Made by a program: the position numbers and the translations under genes
The notes under the pieces: generated by a model
What the model was told of the DNA's origin: nothing
The model's input: the letters and a program-made list of their open reading frames with translations, nothing else
The model's database searches: none
Assembly: GCA_030280995.1 (NCBI GenBank)
Contig: JASXTE010000017.1
Location: forward strand, 7,701,001 to 7,765,000
DNA from: Hemileia vastatrix
Taxonomy: Eukaryota; Basidiomycota; Pucciniomycetes; Pucciniales; Zaghouaniaceae
Length of the DNA: 64,000 bases
Direction of reading: 5' to 3'
Part shown: positions 13,434 through 25,188 of the stretch, one piece after another
Layout of the letters: every line of letters starts with the position of its first letter
Position numbering within the stretch: the stretch's first letter is position 1

Positions 13434-13967
13434 GGAAAAATTCAGTAATTCACGACTTATTCAACTAGATGACCCATTTATAAATAATGTTCATTATAGA
13501 ACATATCTTAGTATAGATGAATATATAATAGTAGAAAAAGATAAATACCTGTAAATAGGATGGACTTGGTTGAGAGACTAGGAATAGAAAGACAGCTATT
13601 TTTAACTCAGGGATCAAGTCCATTTAAAGGAGTGAAAATAGAAAGATGATTACATAAAAGTATAAGTAGGGTTATGAAAGATGAGGAGAGCATGACTAAT
13701 CAAAAAATTTCTAAATTGAAGTAGGAGTGCATAAATTTATGAATATAGCATAATGATGAAAGGCTAAAAGTAAGAGATATTTAGTCTTAAGTAATCTTAA
13801 AAAAGAATAAAGAGATAATAATTTTAATATACCTGAGAGAATGAAAATAAGACAGAAAATAAGTTAAGGCAAAATGACTACTCTGACACACTCCCTGCTT
13901 GGGAATCTCAGATGAAAGACCACAAGCATTACAAAAGGCAAGCATAGGTTTATTAGGAATGGATTTT
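13434..13967 (-). repeat. Ty1/copia 5' leader and probable LTR
   Basis: The - strand sequence matches the + strand at 49,478-50,095, from the AGAGTAGTCATTTTGCC block to the ACCAAGTCCATCCTATTTACAGG block. A third partial copy is at 47,525-47,630. A plausible LTR end is CTATTTACA followed by GGTATTTATC, which could be a worn initiator-tRNA primer site, but the exact LTR limits cannot be set from the sequence. Confidence 0.55.
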
Positions 13968-14049
13968 GTCAACCTATTTATCCCCAGGACTGAGTATTTC
14001 TTATGCTTAGAATAAGATAACCTCAATTACATTAATCTTATAAGTTGAC
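13968..14049 (+). repeat. 82-bp family 1 LTR fragment with matching ends
   Basis: It begins TGTCAACC and carries the family 1 LTR start (CCCAGGACTGAGTA, then CTTATGCTTAGAATAAG and ATCTTATAAG). It stops at GTTGACA, the inverted match to its own start. The remaining 1.1 kb of the LTR is absent. It lies at the 5' edge of the copia leader. Confidence 0.6.
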
Positions 14050-14204
14050 AGTGTGGCAGTCTAAAGATTAGTATGGCACAAGGATTATTAAAAGAGGATT
14101 TATGGAGTTGATTATTGAGATTGAAAAAGCCAATATAATTTTATAAAGTTATATTTTTAAAGGAAAGATTATCTAACACCTGGTATCTTAACATCATACA
14201 ACAA

Positions 14205-15345
14205 TGTAAAAAGACTCTTACATTTGACTTGCTGTAAGCAGAATCCAAGAAAGTTTAATAAACCATAGAAATACCTGTCAATTTAAGTAAATAAAGATTT
14301 CATAATTATCTAAGCTATAACATCTAATTGATAAGAAATATTCCATAAACTATTCTATATTAATGGAGTTGAGATGTAGAATCAGTTTTCTTTATAATGA
14401 GGTTGAAAAACACAACAGTGAAGATGTATTTAGAAAAGTTATATAAATGATTGAATATATATATTATTATGAAGCTTTTATTTTTACAAGAATTATTTGT
14501 TAGAATCTTATCCCTGGTGATGAGACCTTATAAATGTTATCCTATAAGTTAATATTAATGATGATGAGTGAATTTAATATATTGTGATTTAAAAGTGTTA
14601 TATTTATAAGGTTATTACAATTTTTATAATTTTTTATGAAAAATAATTAATGATTGTTAGAATATGTGTTGTTAATGTTGGTTGTTGTATGATGATTGTT
14701 CACTGATAAGATGTTCTATGTTGTCTAATTTTGAGTCTACAGGCTTTTATGCATGGTTTGACATGTTCCCTACTTTCCCTAACCTAAGCATTCTGGATCT
14801 TGTCCAGAGAATTTCTAGAGATCTCCAGAGTTTGTAAAGAGATCATCCAGAGTATTCCAGAGCTTTTACAGAGTTCTGGACTCAATTATAATCATTAAAA
14901 TATTAATAAAAAATCTAGAAACATTACAGATCATAGAGCTACTTCTCCTTTATATTCCATTATAATATTCACAGCCTGCGCAGCCCTATTCACCTAGTAA
15001 AAAATTATCAAATTAAAGCAAATTATGATAAATAAAAAATAATTAAAAATAATTTTTAAAATTTTTAAAAATAGTAGAAAAATAGTAAAAATTCCAGAAA
15101 AATTCCTAAAGCTTCTTATGACTCCTGGCTTTAATTTCAAGGACTTTTAGACTTAATATTGGATATTCTGCCTTTTAATTATTTGTTAAATCTTGACCCA
15201 TAAAATTAACCCTTTTTAAACACTTTTAATACTTAATTTATTTGATATAACCATTTAAAAATTAGATTGTCTTATCAATCTCAGTAATCATTCACCAAAA
15301 ATCCTTTATAATAAACCTGAGTACCATAATAAACTTTTGGATACC
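14205..15345 (-). repeat. Family 2 Ty3 3' LTR
   Basis: The left border on the + strand is TGTAAAAAGACTCTTACA, the inverse of the family 2 LTR end next to the primer site at 24,393. Within it are the AGCAGAATCCAAG block, a CCCTGGTGATGAGACC block, and from 14,756 a module shared with 46,489-47,080 and 49,200-49,430 (ACTTTCCCTAA, then CCAGAG-rich words and GCGCAGCCCTATTCA). The right border is approximate. In the 46.5-47.5 kb copy the second module lies in the opposite orientation relative to the first, so the LTR is modular. Confidence 0.55.
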
Positions 15346-15359
15346 TCATCCTCCCTCCA

Positions 15360-17110
15360 ATGAAGAATGTCCCCATTTTTTATATTTGCATAATTAATCA
15401 AACAAATATTCATCTTCTCTTCATCTTCTTCAACTATTTGCCTAAACTAGTCGTGAAAAATTTCAAGTTTTATTTTAAAATCAATATCATTATCAATATT
15501 TTCTCAAAAGACCTTGATGTCCCATGTGAACTTTGTGCCAAATACCAGGTTCCTAGTCTAATTTCTAATCCTGGTCTCCCTGGAAGAACTCCCTGTGATT
15601 TTTAAAGGCTTGAGGAAATCAAGTGTAATTTTCCAATTATACCTATCAGAGCTAATGCCTATACTATACCAGCTGCTCTTCCTGATCCAACTATTCCTAA
15701 AAAGATATTATCAAAAATTCCAACCTTCTTTTGTAATATAAATGCCAAAACAGCTTCTTCTTCTAAAAGTACAAATCCTGAGCTTCCTCCTCTATCTCAA
15801 GATCCCAATCTTATCATGCCCGTTTCTCAATTCAGTTTTACTGAAACATTATTTCCTGGCTCAAAAAGTTAGTCTTTTGATTTTAATTTAATAATTCTCC
15901 TACTAATTCCAAATCCAACTACTATCCCTTCCAACTCCTAAGCTATTGAAATCACTGATACAGATTATTTTCACCAGGTGCAGAGTGATTAAATAATACA
16001 TTATCCTAAATTTCATAGATATCTCTTTCTTGAATTTTGTGATGATACAAAGCATAAATTTTTAAGTAATTTTCAGGAAACTCCTGCTAATAATACTGAA
16101 GATTTAATGAAGACAAGAATTTTAATAAAAAATTTTGATAATGATGTTGAAATATTCCAAAGGGATTATTCATTTTGATTTTCTTCTCTTCTTGAAATTT
16201 TAATACTTTGATTTTTTTTATTCCTTTAGTGCTGATGATCATTATTGTCTGGTTGATTTTAATTATTTGAATTTGTCATATATTTTGAAATTCAAATTTA
16301 TAAACCGTATTTGTCTTGTGATTATTACAATACTGATAGAAAGGTTTGAATCCCTTAAGACTCTCCTCTACCAGTATCCATTTTTCTTCACATCATGAGA
16401 GAGACGGCCTCCATAATGAGCCAAATACTTTTGATTCCATTCCAATTTGGCTTCCCCTTGAGCCAAATACTCTGATTCAATTATTGCCATAAGGTCCTCC
16501 AAGATTCCACCTAAATAGTCTACTAAAGATACCCACTAAATAAAAATTCATATCCTTCTTCTATGATTCAGCATCAAATCATTCAAATAAATTTCCAACC
16601 CTTAAAAATCACTCCTACTTTTTATCATAAATCATAATTTTCTAGACATTTTTACCACCTATATTTTTGACTTTTAACAATCACCACACAATATGGGGGG
16701 CGGGCTTGCTAGCAAGTCCGCAACCTTGGACCCAAACTCACCATAGATTGAACACACATTGAGCTATTGATAAAGGAACCATTCAATCAGGGATGAACAC
16801 CACTCAGCAGAACAGTTTTAGGTGGGTGTTCAAGTAGAGTTCAGTATGGGTTCAGTATGAGTTCAGTCTGAGTTCCATCTGAGTTCCATCTGAGTTCAGG
16901 TTGAGGACTTGCTAGCAAGTCCACCCCCTATATTGCGTAGTGAATCTCCATGAATAACCTTTAAAATCTCAATCTTTCTTTAATCCTGAATAAATCCATT
17001 TAATGACATCTCCATTGCCTAAAGTTAGTTGCACTATTTTTATTAATGAATTAGTTGTCCAAATGAGTGAGTATCAGTTTGAATACTGATGAACCAGTGA
17101 TAAATTAAAA
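15360..17110 (+). pseudogene. Antisense cysteine-cluster gene of the - strand Ty3 element
   Basis: This reads opposite to the surrounding Ty3 element. Its N-terminal part (15,360-15,626) has a hydrophobic stretch, then CELC, six residues, Ser in place of the third Cys, twelve residues, CDF, a stop in place of the fifth Cys, six residues and IKC. That is the spacing C-x2-C-x6-C-x12-C-x2-C-x6-C. A Ser/Pro-rich segment follows (ASSSKSTNPELPPLSQDPN). A worn C-terminal match to MKPGQKLDD lies near 17,080. Homologues are on the - strand at 41,575-42,900 and 43,860-44,240. Stops and shifts abound, and a foldback element interrupts it at 16,690. The product may bind zinc; the role is unknown. Confidence 0.5.
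16690..16938. mobile_element. MITE-like foldback element
   Basis: The two ends are inverted copies of about 25-30 bp. The left end reads CAATATGGGGGGCGGGCTTG and the right end is its complement with few changes. Each end contains the palindrome CTTGCTAGCAAG, and at 16,904-16,921 the 18-mer GGACTTGCTAGCAAGTCC is perfect. The interior has no coding frame but holds a tandem run of about 11-bp units (GAGTTCAGTAT and variants, about 16,835-16,900). No clear target-site duplication was found. The size (about 250 bp) and structure fit a non-autonomous DNA element; family unknown. Confidence 0.55.
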
Positions 17111-17164
17111 ATTACTTAATTGAATATCCCCCTTGATTAAAATTCCCTCCTAATATCCTTAAAT

Positions 17165-17560
17165 CCATAATTTTAATCTTTTGCCATTTTATAGTCTTGG
17201 TGGACCAAATTGAAAGTAATTTGCCATTTTAAGGTCATAAGGGACCAGTGATTGACATTTTGATGTTATTTCCAATTTAAGGTCATAGAGGACCAAATCA
17301 TATAGTTTATTTACATTTTTAGGTCATATTGAACCAAAGATTGAATTGATCATATATAATTGAAACTTTCTTCTTCAATATTCAGTGTTAAGCCTTGATG
17401 GACTAAAAGATCCCATAGAAATTAAAAATCTTCATAAGTTCTCAGTTTAATGTCTTGATGGAATAAAAGATCCAAAAACTTAATACCAAAGTCTTGAAAT
17501 ATTCTTGAAAATTAGCCAGTTTAAAGTCTATGAGAACTAAAAGCAGATCTTGAGTTAGAA
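17165..17560 (-). repeat. Degenerate motif array, family 2 3' region
   Basis: About eight spaced copies of a roughly 22-nt motif lie 40-55 bp apart. On the - strand the best match is GGTCCACCAAGACTATAAAA, with weaker ones of the form GGTCCNNNATGACCTTAAA. The same motif in the sense of its own element forms the array at 43,020-43,465, so the array belongs to the element and is not random. Confidence 0.6.
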
Positions 17561-17690
17561 TCCAGCAGATATTGCAATCAATTAGACCCTTATCCCTAAA
17601 ATATTAATAAAATATTTAAAGAAATAAACTAAAATTATAAAGAAAATTTAAAATTTAAAATTTTATCATTATTACTATTATTCTTTTTTT

Positions 17691-17693
<3 letters not shown>

Positions 17694-17726
<33 letters not shown>

Positions 17727-17765
17727 ATTATTATTATTATTATTTATTTTATTTTATTATTTTAT
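17694..17765. repeat. AT, ATT and ATTTT microsatellite
   Basis: A run of TA dinucleotides passes into TTA trinucleotides and then TTTTA units. It is simple sequence only. Confidence 0.85.
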
Positions 17766-17867
17766 TTTTTATGATGTTATGAAATTTGTAATTTAAAAAT
17801 TTAAAAATTTATATACAAAATGTCTTAAAATTTGAAAATTAAAATTTAAAATATAAAGATTCCCCCC

Positions 17868-17935
17868 AGCCATTTGATGAGCTATACCCCTGACATCATA
17901 CCCACATCTACAAGCACCTTAATGTGGGATACACA
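17868..17935 (-). repeat. Conserved imperfect palindrome, family 2 3' region
   Basis: The - strand reads GTGTATCCCACATTAAGGTG, then TGTAGATGTGGGTATGATG, then GTCAGGGG and GCTCATCAAATGG. This matches the + element at 32,916-32,995 closely. The outer words CCACAT and ATGTGG are inverted, so the block can fold. Conservation between two otherwise diverged non-coding regions suggests a cis-acting role, which is inference. Confidence 0.5.
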
Positions 17936-18274
17936 AGAAAAAAATAGAAAGTAAAAATAAATAGTTTTTGAAAAATTTTGAAAACATAATAACAAAAAAT
18001 CGAAATTATCACTGGGTGGGCTCCCTCCAATTTTTAAAAGTGATTGAAGACCACCAGTGGTCATTATCTCTGAACAAATAAATTTCAATTATTCTAAATG
18101 AAAATAAAATAAAATTTCATAAAACAAAAATTAAATATAAAAAAATCCTTGAATCCAGCTTTGAATGAGCATAAAAGTTGGACATTGTGTTGATCCAGTT
18201 TAGACTCTTATTGAACTTCATATATAACAAAAAAAAATCCAGGATTCAACTAGAAAAAGGGAAACTATGGTAAT

Positions 18275-18345
18275 GAACATTGTGGGGTAATTTTTTATAG
18301 AGCAACCAACCCATCATTTACCCCCATACTTGCCAATATTAAATT
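18275..18345 (-). promoter_or_regulatory. Conserved TGGGGGTAA hairpin block (possible polypurine/LTR-start region)
   Basis: The - strand reads GGCAAGTATGGGGGTAAATG, a 30-nt spacer and AATTACCCCACA. The same block appears three more times at the 3' side of family 2: 32,036-32,110, 32,277-32,350 and 43,222-43,280. In those copies GGGGTAACTG pairs perfectly with CAGTTACCCC in at least one. A G-rich tract just before a TG is what a plus-strand primer site plus LTR start would look like, but the LTR start is not proven. Confidence 0.4.
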
Positions 18346-18494
18346 TAGAAGGTTCCCATATGAACACTTCTACAAAAAATAAATGCAGTCCAACACAATT
18401 ATTCACCATAAACATTCAACATTCCATTCTAATGATTGATAATTTGAATGATAGCTATAGTTTATACTCTCTTGCAGAGTAAATCTTCTTTAAT

Positions 18495-18750
18495 CAAATG
18501 ATAAATTATTTTATCCTCATTTTGGAGGAAAGCTTCATAAAAAATGGTAAGTAGTTTATTCTCATTACTGAGTTATTCCTTGTAAAAATATTTGATAGTT
18601 TATCCTCATTTAGGAGTTGTTTCTTGTAACAATATAGGTAGTTTATCCTCATTTTGGAGTTATTCCTTGTAAAAATAGTAGGTAGTTTATCCTCATTTTG
18701 GAGTTATTTCTTGTAACAATAGTTGGTAGTTTATCCTCATTTTGAAGTTA
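18495..18750 (-). repeat. 44-bp tandem repeat after pol
   Basis: Five to six units of 43-44 bp. Each contains GTAGTTTATCCTCATTTTGG followed by AGTTATTCCTTGTAAAAATA. In the sense of the element the core is CCAAAATGAGGATAAACTAC, present as a single copy in the + element at 31,908. The array starts at the end of the integrase frame, so it is an expansion within the 3' untranslated region. Confidence 0.8.
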
Positions 18751-20140
18751 TACTTTGGCACACCTTGTACATCTAGGATAGAACCACTTGACTTGATCAG
18801 CAGCTACCCTCTTCTTCAAAACAACTCCATCCAACTCTTCTAAAAAATGTGAACCACTAGATACTTGTTCTCTATCTCTATATGGTCCATTACACCTATC
18901 TGCAAACATTCTTCCCCACTGACTTTCCAAACTCATATTATACACCAAGACCATATCTCCAGTTTTCAAAGGATTCTGTAACCTATGATCAAACCTCTTA
19001 TACAAACATCTGGATGACTTATTCCTAATATTCATCATTTTTGAATATGCCTTTCTTAGAGCTTCTTAATTATCTAACTGAAACATTCTTGCAAATAATA
19101 ATTCTTCAGTAGTTTTTACAATGTCCCAATCTACTCTAAGATCTAATTCAGCCTTTAAATCAACTGGTAAAACTGCTTTCTGTCCAAAAACTAGTTCATA
19201 TGGTGAATATTCAGCTGTATTTTTCCAGTAATTCTGTCAGCAAATAAAACTAATGGTAAATAGTGCCTCCAGTTTTCAGCACTTGATCCACACATATTAA
19301 CTAAAGCATCCTTAATAACTTGATGCCCTCTTTCTACCATTCCTTTGGCTTTGAAACAATATGGGGTTTATACCCTAACCTTTGATCCAACTTTTGATAT
19401 AGCCTCTCTAAACTCTGTCCCAAATTCAGGACCTCCATAAACAGTCACCAAATTCATCACTCCATACCTATATACCCAATTTTTTATCAAAAAATCTTCC
19501 ACATTCTTGGAATTCAGATTAATAAGTGGTTCTTCGTCTACCCAATTAGATAAATCATCTCTGGATACAATAAAATATCTATATCTCCCCTCCTTAACAT
19601 GAACAGCATCCAATCTAACCCTACCAAAAAGATTATTTTCACCAGTTGTGTGTCCAGGTTTTTTCGGCCTTAAATAACTTCTCCTTTGACATTCTTCACA
19701 TTACTGAACCCATTTTTCAACAGTTAGCTTCATACCAGGCCACCAAAATCTATCATAAATTCATCTATAACTTTACCTACTCTTCTATGCCCAAGTTCTT
19801 CATGCAGTGGGTTCATAACCAACTCTTTCCCTTTCTTTTGAGTAATAACTACTTGAGAATTCGGATACCTCCTCCTCATTAATCTTCTTCTGGAGAGATA
19901 AAATGCTGGTGACTTCCTTTTGATAGCCACCCATTCATCACTATCACTTTTTTCTGGTATTTCTAACATAAATAAATATTTAGCCATTTTATAATAAAAA
20001 CCACTCTTTCCCCAGACATCATCTTGAAAATACATTAATATTATTTCAACAGGCACTTCCCTATCTCTCAAATCACCCGCACATGAATGAGTTAATAACT
20101 TTAAACCTTGACTTTGCCTTTTATCATAATAATTTTTTTT
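18748..20140 (-). pseudogene. Family 2 Ty3 integrase, - copy
   Basis: From high to low coordinate: a zinc-binding N-terminus (LHEELGHRR near 19,810, with the CEECQRRS half in a shifted frame near 19,690), then the catalytic core (RLDAVHVKEGRYRYFIV with DDLSNW), then LVTVYGGPEFG, where the second catalytic Asp is now Tyr, and GMVERGHQ, where the catalytic Glu is kept. The end has a GPY module (LESQWGRMFADRCNGPYRD) and DQVKWFYPRCTRC. There is no chromodomain. At least two frameshifts and a stop before TPYCF break it. The + copy at 30,554-31,894 is its closest relative in the window. Confidence 0.85.
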
Positions 20141-20148
20141 TGAAATTT

Positions 20149-22530
20149 CTATATTTTAACCTTCCAAACTTTTTGCAACCACAGTTTCTTCTTTCCCTTT
20201 TTTACTCTTTTTGGCATAATAATCTTCATCTTTTTCCAATCTTCTTTTATGAAATTTTTAACACCCAGCCTCTCTTTAACCAAATTTTCTAAAACTCCAA
20301 CATATACACCATTAATCAGATTTTTATTATCCCACACTATTTCACCATCCTCATCCATAGAAACAAAATCTCCAACCTCTTTTTTACCAAATTTATTTAA
20401 AACATCATCAAACTCCCCAAGAACATAATTTATCATATTTTTATCATTTTCCAGTTTATCCTCTTGGTGAAGTTCTTTATCATCTCTATCCACAGATATT
20501 ATTTCTGCCAGTTTAACCTCATGGGGGAGGTAAGGAAAATATTCAGCACATTTTGTACTGGCTTTAATAAAAGGTATATCTTCATCAAATTCCTCTTAGT
20601 CAGAATCCTCTTCAGTAGGTGGTCTTCTTGATAAGTCATCTGGCATAGTAAACATCTTTCTAGGATTGTGAACTAAATCAAAAGATAAATGCTGAATAAA
20701 AGCTACCCACCTAGTCATGTGCATATTTGGTAACCTAGGGTAATTGATAATTCAAATCATATATTTTGCATCAACTTGCAATTTGAAGTGTTGTCCCCAT
20801 AAAATATTTTGAAGTTTCTTTAATATTTTTGCCACACCACAAACTTCTAATTTTGGTTGAGAATGTCTTTATTCCACCTCAGTGAAAACCACAGATACAT
20901 TTCTGACTGGTATAATTTAACCAGCTTTATCCATTTGAGACAGAAACTCCCCAGCAGAAATTTGGTTTGAATCCATTGCTAAATAAATCTGGGCCTGAAT
21001 CTTTCACATAATCTAACTTATAAAAGTTAATATCTTGACCAACTACCTTTTTTAACCTAATAAAAGCCTTTTCACACTCCTCATCCCACTCCCAATAATC
21101 ATCCTTCCTAGTCAACCATCTCAAAGGAGAAGTCAATGAAGAAAAGTCCTTGATAAACATTCTAAAATAAATGCACACATCTACAAACCCTCTGACTTTG
21201 GTCATACTCTTGGGTCTTGGCCAGAACTGAATTTCATATATTTTTTTCTTTGACATAATCCTACCCTGTCTACATACCACTTGACCTATGATTTCTAAAG
21301 CTGGCACACAACAAGAAAATTTGGAACCTGAAATTTTTAAACAGCCTCTTCTATCCTAAATAAAATCCTCTCTAGAATTACTGCATATTCCCAGATAAAT
21401 TTTAGTCTTCCTGGATTCTCCTTCAATACTTCATTACCATAATCTCTTGAAAGTCCTTTTAATCCACCATCATCAATAAATATACCAGCATATTGTGGAA
21501 TTTTGTCTTGTAGAATCCATGCCATCTGAGCTTGATAAACAGCAACTGAATTATTTGCTCTTTGAGGTAACCTTGTTAGCTGTAATCATCCAAGTGGCAT
21601 ATCAAAAGTTGTAAGTGGTCTTTAGTCTGGATTCAACTCTCTTTCATCATATCTTCAATTATATCTCCTAAAAAATAACACACTCTCCCTGCAAAAATTT
21701 CTATAAAATCCTCCACAATAGGTGTTATTCCTTTATATTTTATCATAACCCTATTTAGTTCTATTAAATCATGAACTACCCTAATCTTGCCATTAGGCTT
21801 TTTAATGCAGAATACTGGACTTGAATAACTTGATAATTATTGTTTATATAATCCAGTTCAAATTTTTTCTCTAATGACCTCAATATAATCTTCCTTTAAA
21901 GATGCAGGAATTGGAATCAGTTTCTGTTGCCATGGTTCATGGCAAACAACTGGAATCATATAGGGCTCCCCAGAAGAATACTTTAACACACCTCTATCCT
22001 GTTCTACAAAAGAAATGTCCTTCTACCTCTTAAACATTACATCCAACAACAACCTTTTTTCTTCACCTGACATCCATACTTCAGGTCCAAGATTAACAAC
22101 CTCTAATCTCTTGACAGTGATTCTGGAAGTTTCAGAAAATTCCTGCAGGTTATTGACTTAAGGATAGTCATATGGATCTCTTGATAATTTTTGTATTTTC
22201 AAAGGTGGATTTAATTCAGCTGGAAAAGTTTTGTTAATCTGCCTAATTTTATTTTCTACCTTTTTATATTTTGCCACACCAATGTCCACTTTTACTTGAG
22301 ATACTTGATCCATTATAGTTTAGCCATTATATAATTTGTCATAATAATTTTCTTCATCTTCAGAACCAGAATCAGAAGTAGAGCATGTTGACTTGTAATT
22401 TTTACTTTCAAAAATTCTATTTTCATCACTACTACCCCCGTTTCCTTCATCTAATTTATAATATAATTTTCCAAAAAAAAATTCACTTTCATCTTTCATC
22501 ACAAAATGACCAGTAAAAAAAGTTGGCATT
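20149..22530 (-). pseudogene. Family 2 Ty3 RT, RNase H and linker, - copy
   Basis: The RT palm reads YAGIFIDDGGLKGLSRDYG (about 21,430-21,490), with the FIDD catalytic pair intact. RT thumb and connection sequence (PRPKSMTKVRGFVDVCIYFRMFI) and the RNase H start follow at 20,927-21,307. An acidic linker with VKLAEIISVDRDDKELHQ and VSMDEDGEIVWDNKNL (20,149-20,530) separates RNase H from integrase, as in the + copy. Upstream sequence at 22,320-22,529 (SDSGSEDEENYYDKLYNG) is an acidic spacer before RT. Frames are broken in several places. The linker includes the sense motif CCCCCATGAGGTTAAACTGG. Confidence 0.8.
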
Positions 22531-24278
22531 TTAAGCTATTTCTGGAGGAAAGAAATAGAATCATCAAAAATATAATTTTTTTTAGAATTAATTATACTAA
22601 GATTTTTTTGTTGATTTTTTTGTGATAATTGCAGCTTATTGTAATGCTAGAGGCAATAAAATAATCCATAACTAATATCACTATGACTTACCAAATTCCC
22701 TTTCCAATTTTTATCCAACATAATATATCCCATCTTTCCCTTTGAACCATTTTAAAATTTTACAAAGTAATTTGATAAAGTAAATAAAATATAGAAAAAT
22801 TCAACACATTATGAAATTCCAATGAAATATCAACAGAAAATAATTGAAAATCCACTGGAATTATCTACAAGTGAGATGACCTATTGTAATCCAGGATCCC
22901 TTCTTGAGTAGATATTGCAACATCAGAGCAATCGGTCCTTACTACCCCAAACAATGAAGGTCTTCATAAAACTCTTGAAGGGAATAAAGAATTCAAAATA
23001 ATTCAAGTAAAAGATAAAGAAAACTTAGCTGATTTAAAGTTAGTTTATCCTCATTTCAGAGGAATTAAATTCTTGAAATCCCTTGGTTGACATCCAAAAA
23101 TTTTCCCCAAAGGGCGTATCCACCAATTCCAAAACCCACAAAATCAAACCACCTGATTTTTTCCCAACAAAGAAAAAAATGAAACACACACCTTTTTCCA
23201 AATTTTAGGTGAATCCCAGTCATTCACCCCATCAATCAATGCCTCTGAACCCTCTATTAGTAAAGGAACAAAAACATCCACCTTTCAAATCTCTTCCTGA
23301 GATTTAACAAATTCCTCCATACATATACCTAGTCCATAAACCATTGCCACATCTTCATTGCAGAAAATTTCTGCTTCTGAAGACAAAGCCTGAGGTAAAT
23401 AATCCTCTAAATCTGACTCCAAATCATCCAACACAAAATCTTCCCAAAAATCTAAAAATCCTTCATTAGTGACTTTAATATCTTCCTCTTAAGAAACCTC
23501 TTCTTTCCCAACAGAATCATTTTGAAAATAATATCTTCAATCTGGCCTAAATCTTCAGGAATAGCTGAATTTAAAATTTCAACACAAGCTACCTCTTCTA
23601 CCTCTTTAGTCATCAAATTTTCTTCTCCAGAGTCTAATTCAACAGTATTTTGAGTTTCCAGATGTTCAAATACAACATTCTTTAGCACCTCTATTTCAGG
23701 AATCCTAGTTTCTCCATCTGGGATATTCTTCATCAAGTTAGCACTAATAAGTGCCATCAAAATATCTTTCTTAACATTTTCCCCTATAGAATCCCAAAAA
23801 ACATACTTTGATAAATTATCATGTATAAAATTTCATACTCCAACAAATAATCCAAAACCACCTGGAATTCAACCATATACTGATTATACTGACCAAGAGA
23901 GTTTATAAAACCTTTTGATTCCCATTTCATAGCTATATTCTTCAGATCTACCAATGAATAAACTTTTGGCCACTTTTTTTCCATTTCTTTCTTCAACATT
24001 CCCCAATCTCGACCTTTATAACCATCCATAGAAATAACCTCTTCTTCCACCCCTCTGTCTCTGATAAAAAACATAATTTTCTTCACCATATCTAAAGGTA
24101 AAGCTCCATCCAATCCAGAAGTAGTTTCATACCAATGTGAAAATTCTTCTAAATTCTCACCAGTAAACTTAGGCCCATCCCAAGATACAATCTTTACTGA
24201 TTCCCTAAAAGGTACACCAGAAGCCAAAACACCAGATCCAATAGTAAAAGGCATCCCAAAATCATAATATGAAACCAT
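22531..24278 (-). pseudogene. Family 2 Ty3 gag, - copy
   Basis: The start is taken at 24,278 (MVSYYDFGMPF), 93 nt after the primer-binding site. The capsid-like part shares with the + copy VKIVSWDGPKF, YETTSGLDGA, LDMVKKIMFFI, DRGVEEEV and MDGYKGRDW. A short acidic region (23,452-23,760) follows. No zinc knuckle was clear and no protease Asp box could be placed with confidence between 22,530 and 23,450. Amino acid identity to the + copy is moderate (roughly half by eye), so these are different subfamilies and not a recent inverted duplication. Confidence 0.75.
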
Positions 24279-24370
24279 TAAAATAATATAATTGTTTGCT
24301 AAATATGCCTCTTTCAGGCTAAGCAAGTTCAGATACCAAGTAAGATTGATTAAAAACCAAAATATTCAAA

Positions 24371-24388
24371 CCCTCATGTTGGGTGCCA
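24371..24388 (-). promoter_or_regulatory. Primer-binding site, - copy
   Basis: The - strand reads TGGCACCCAACATGAGGG, 4 nt downstream of the LTR end at 24,393. It resembles the 18-nt site complementary to tRNA-Lys1,2 used by several retroviruses, and matches the + copy site at 25,189 in 15 of 18 positions by eye. Confidence 0.7.
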
Positions 24389-24392
24389 CCAA

Positions 24393-24471
24393 TGTCCAAA
24401 GACTCTTACAGTTGCCTTGCTTTAAGCGGAATCAAAGGGAGTTGGATAAACCACAGAAAAAGCTTTCCCTT
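24393..24471 (-). repeat. 5' LTR remnant of the - copy
   Basis: Only the last 79 bp of the LTR remain. On the + strand it starts TGTCCAAAGACTCTTACAGT and continues through GGAATCAAAGGGAGTTGG to CTTTCCCTT. The sequence then switches to the LTR of the + element at TGTGTTTTAAGGG. The equivalent end module, with its normal continuation (CAAGTAAAATAAG), is seen at 46,020-46,057, 47,440-47,524 and 48,692-48,790. Confidence 0.7.
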
Positions 24472-25184
24472 TGTGTTTTAAGGGTTTTAGTAGTTGTGGT
24501 GGATTTTTTCTAAGTATTTTGGGATTTTTTGGAGGTTTTTGGAGGTTTTCTGACTTCAGGGAGGTCTGGCCGCTTCTAGGCAGCCCACCCGCATTGGTGC
24601 TAGAAGGCTTGGAAGCTTTCTGCAGGGGTTTTATGCAATTTGGCGCTCAAGAACACCAAATTTTTTGGTGTGCATAGATTTTTTAGATAGTGGTCTGTGT
24701 GTACGTAGTGAGGAAGACAGTCTGGAGAAACTTTAATTATCGTACAACCATCTGGAGGTGATATCATTGTTCCTCACTCAGTTTTCACTGTTTTTTGGCC
24801 ACAATTGGCTGTGTTTGTTGCAAGTGAGTTCTTCATTTAACTTAACTTGGCAACTGGTTTCTCTGGTATAGTCTTGCAAGCTATATCAAGTATTATTTCT
24901 GTCTCTGGTGTGAATTTGCAACCTACATCAAGTATCATTGCTTTCTCTGGTGTGGGTATTAGTCTACATTTCAGTTCTTTGGTTTGGAAGTCTTTCTGGA
25001 AACTACTTTCTTGGCTGATCAGGCAGTCAAGTGTGTTGAAAAAGGGGCTTTAGCAAAAAGAAACCAATTTACTGTAGCAGGTAAATATTACTTTATTTTT
25101 CTAAAGGGACAGAAGATTTTATCTCTGGGTTTTCTCCGACTCCCTTGGTCAAGGCCTATAGCTAGTACTATAGGATTGTCTACA
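24472..25184 (+). repeat. 5' LTR of the + family 2 element (start missing)
   Basis: It matches 44,556-44,840 plus 46,058-46,488 at about 90% by eye and ends TATAGGATTGTCTACA, followed by 4 nt and the primer site. The 44.8 kb copy has a 1.2 kb insertion that this copy lacks. The true U3 start is missing at the junction with the - element's LTR. The end module (CTCCCTTGGTCAAGGCCTAT) resembles the inverse of the other family 2 LTR border. Confidence 0.7.
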
Positions 25185-25188
25185 TTTC

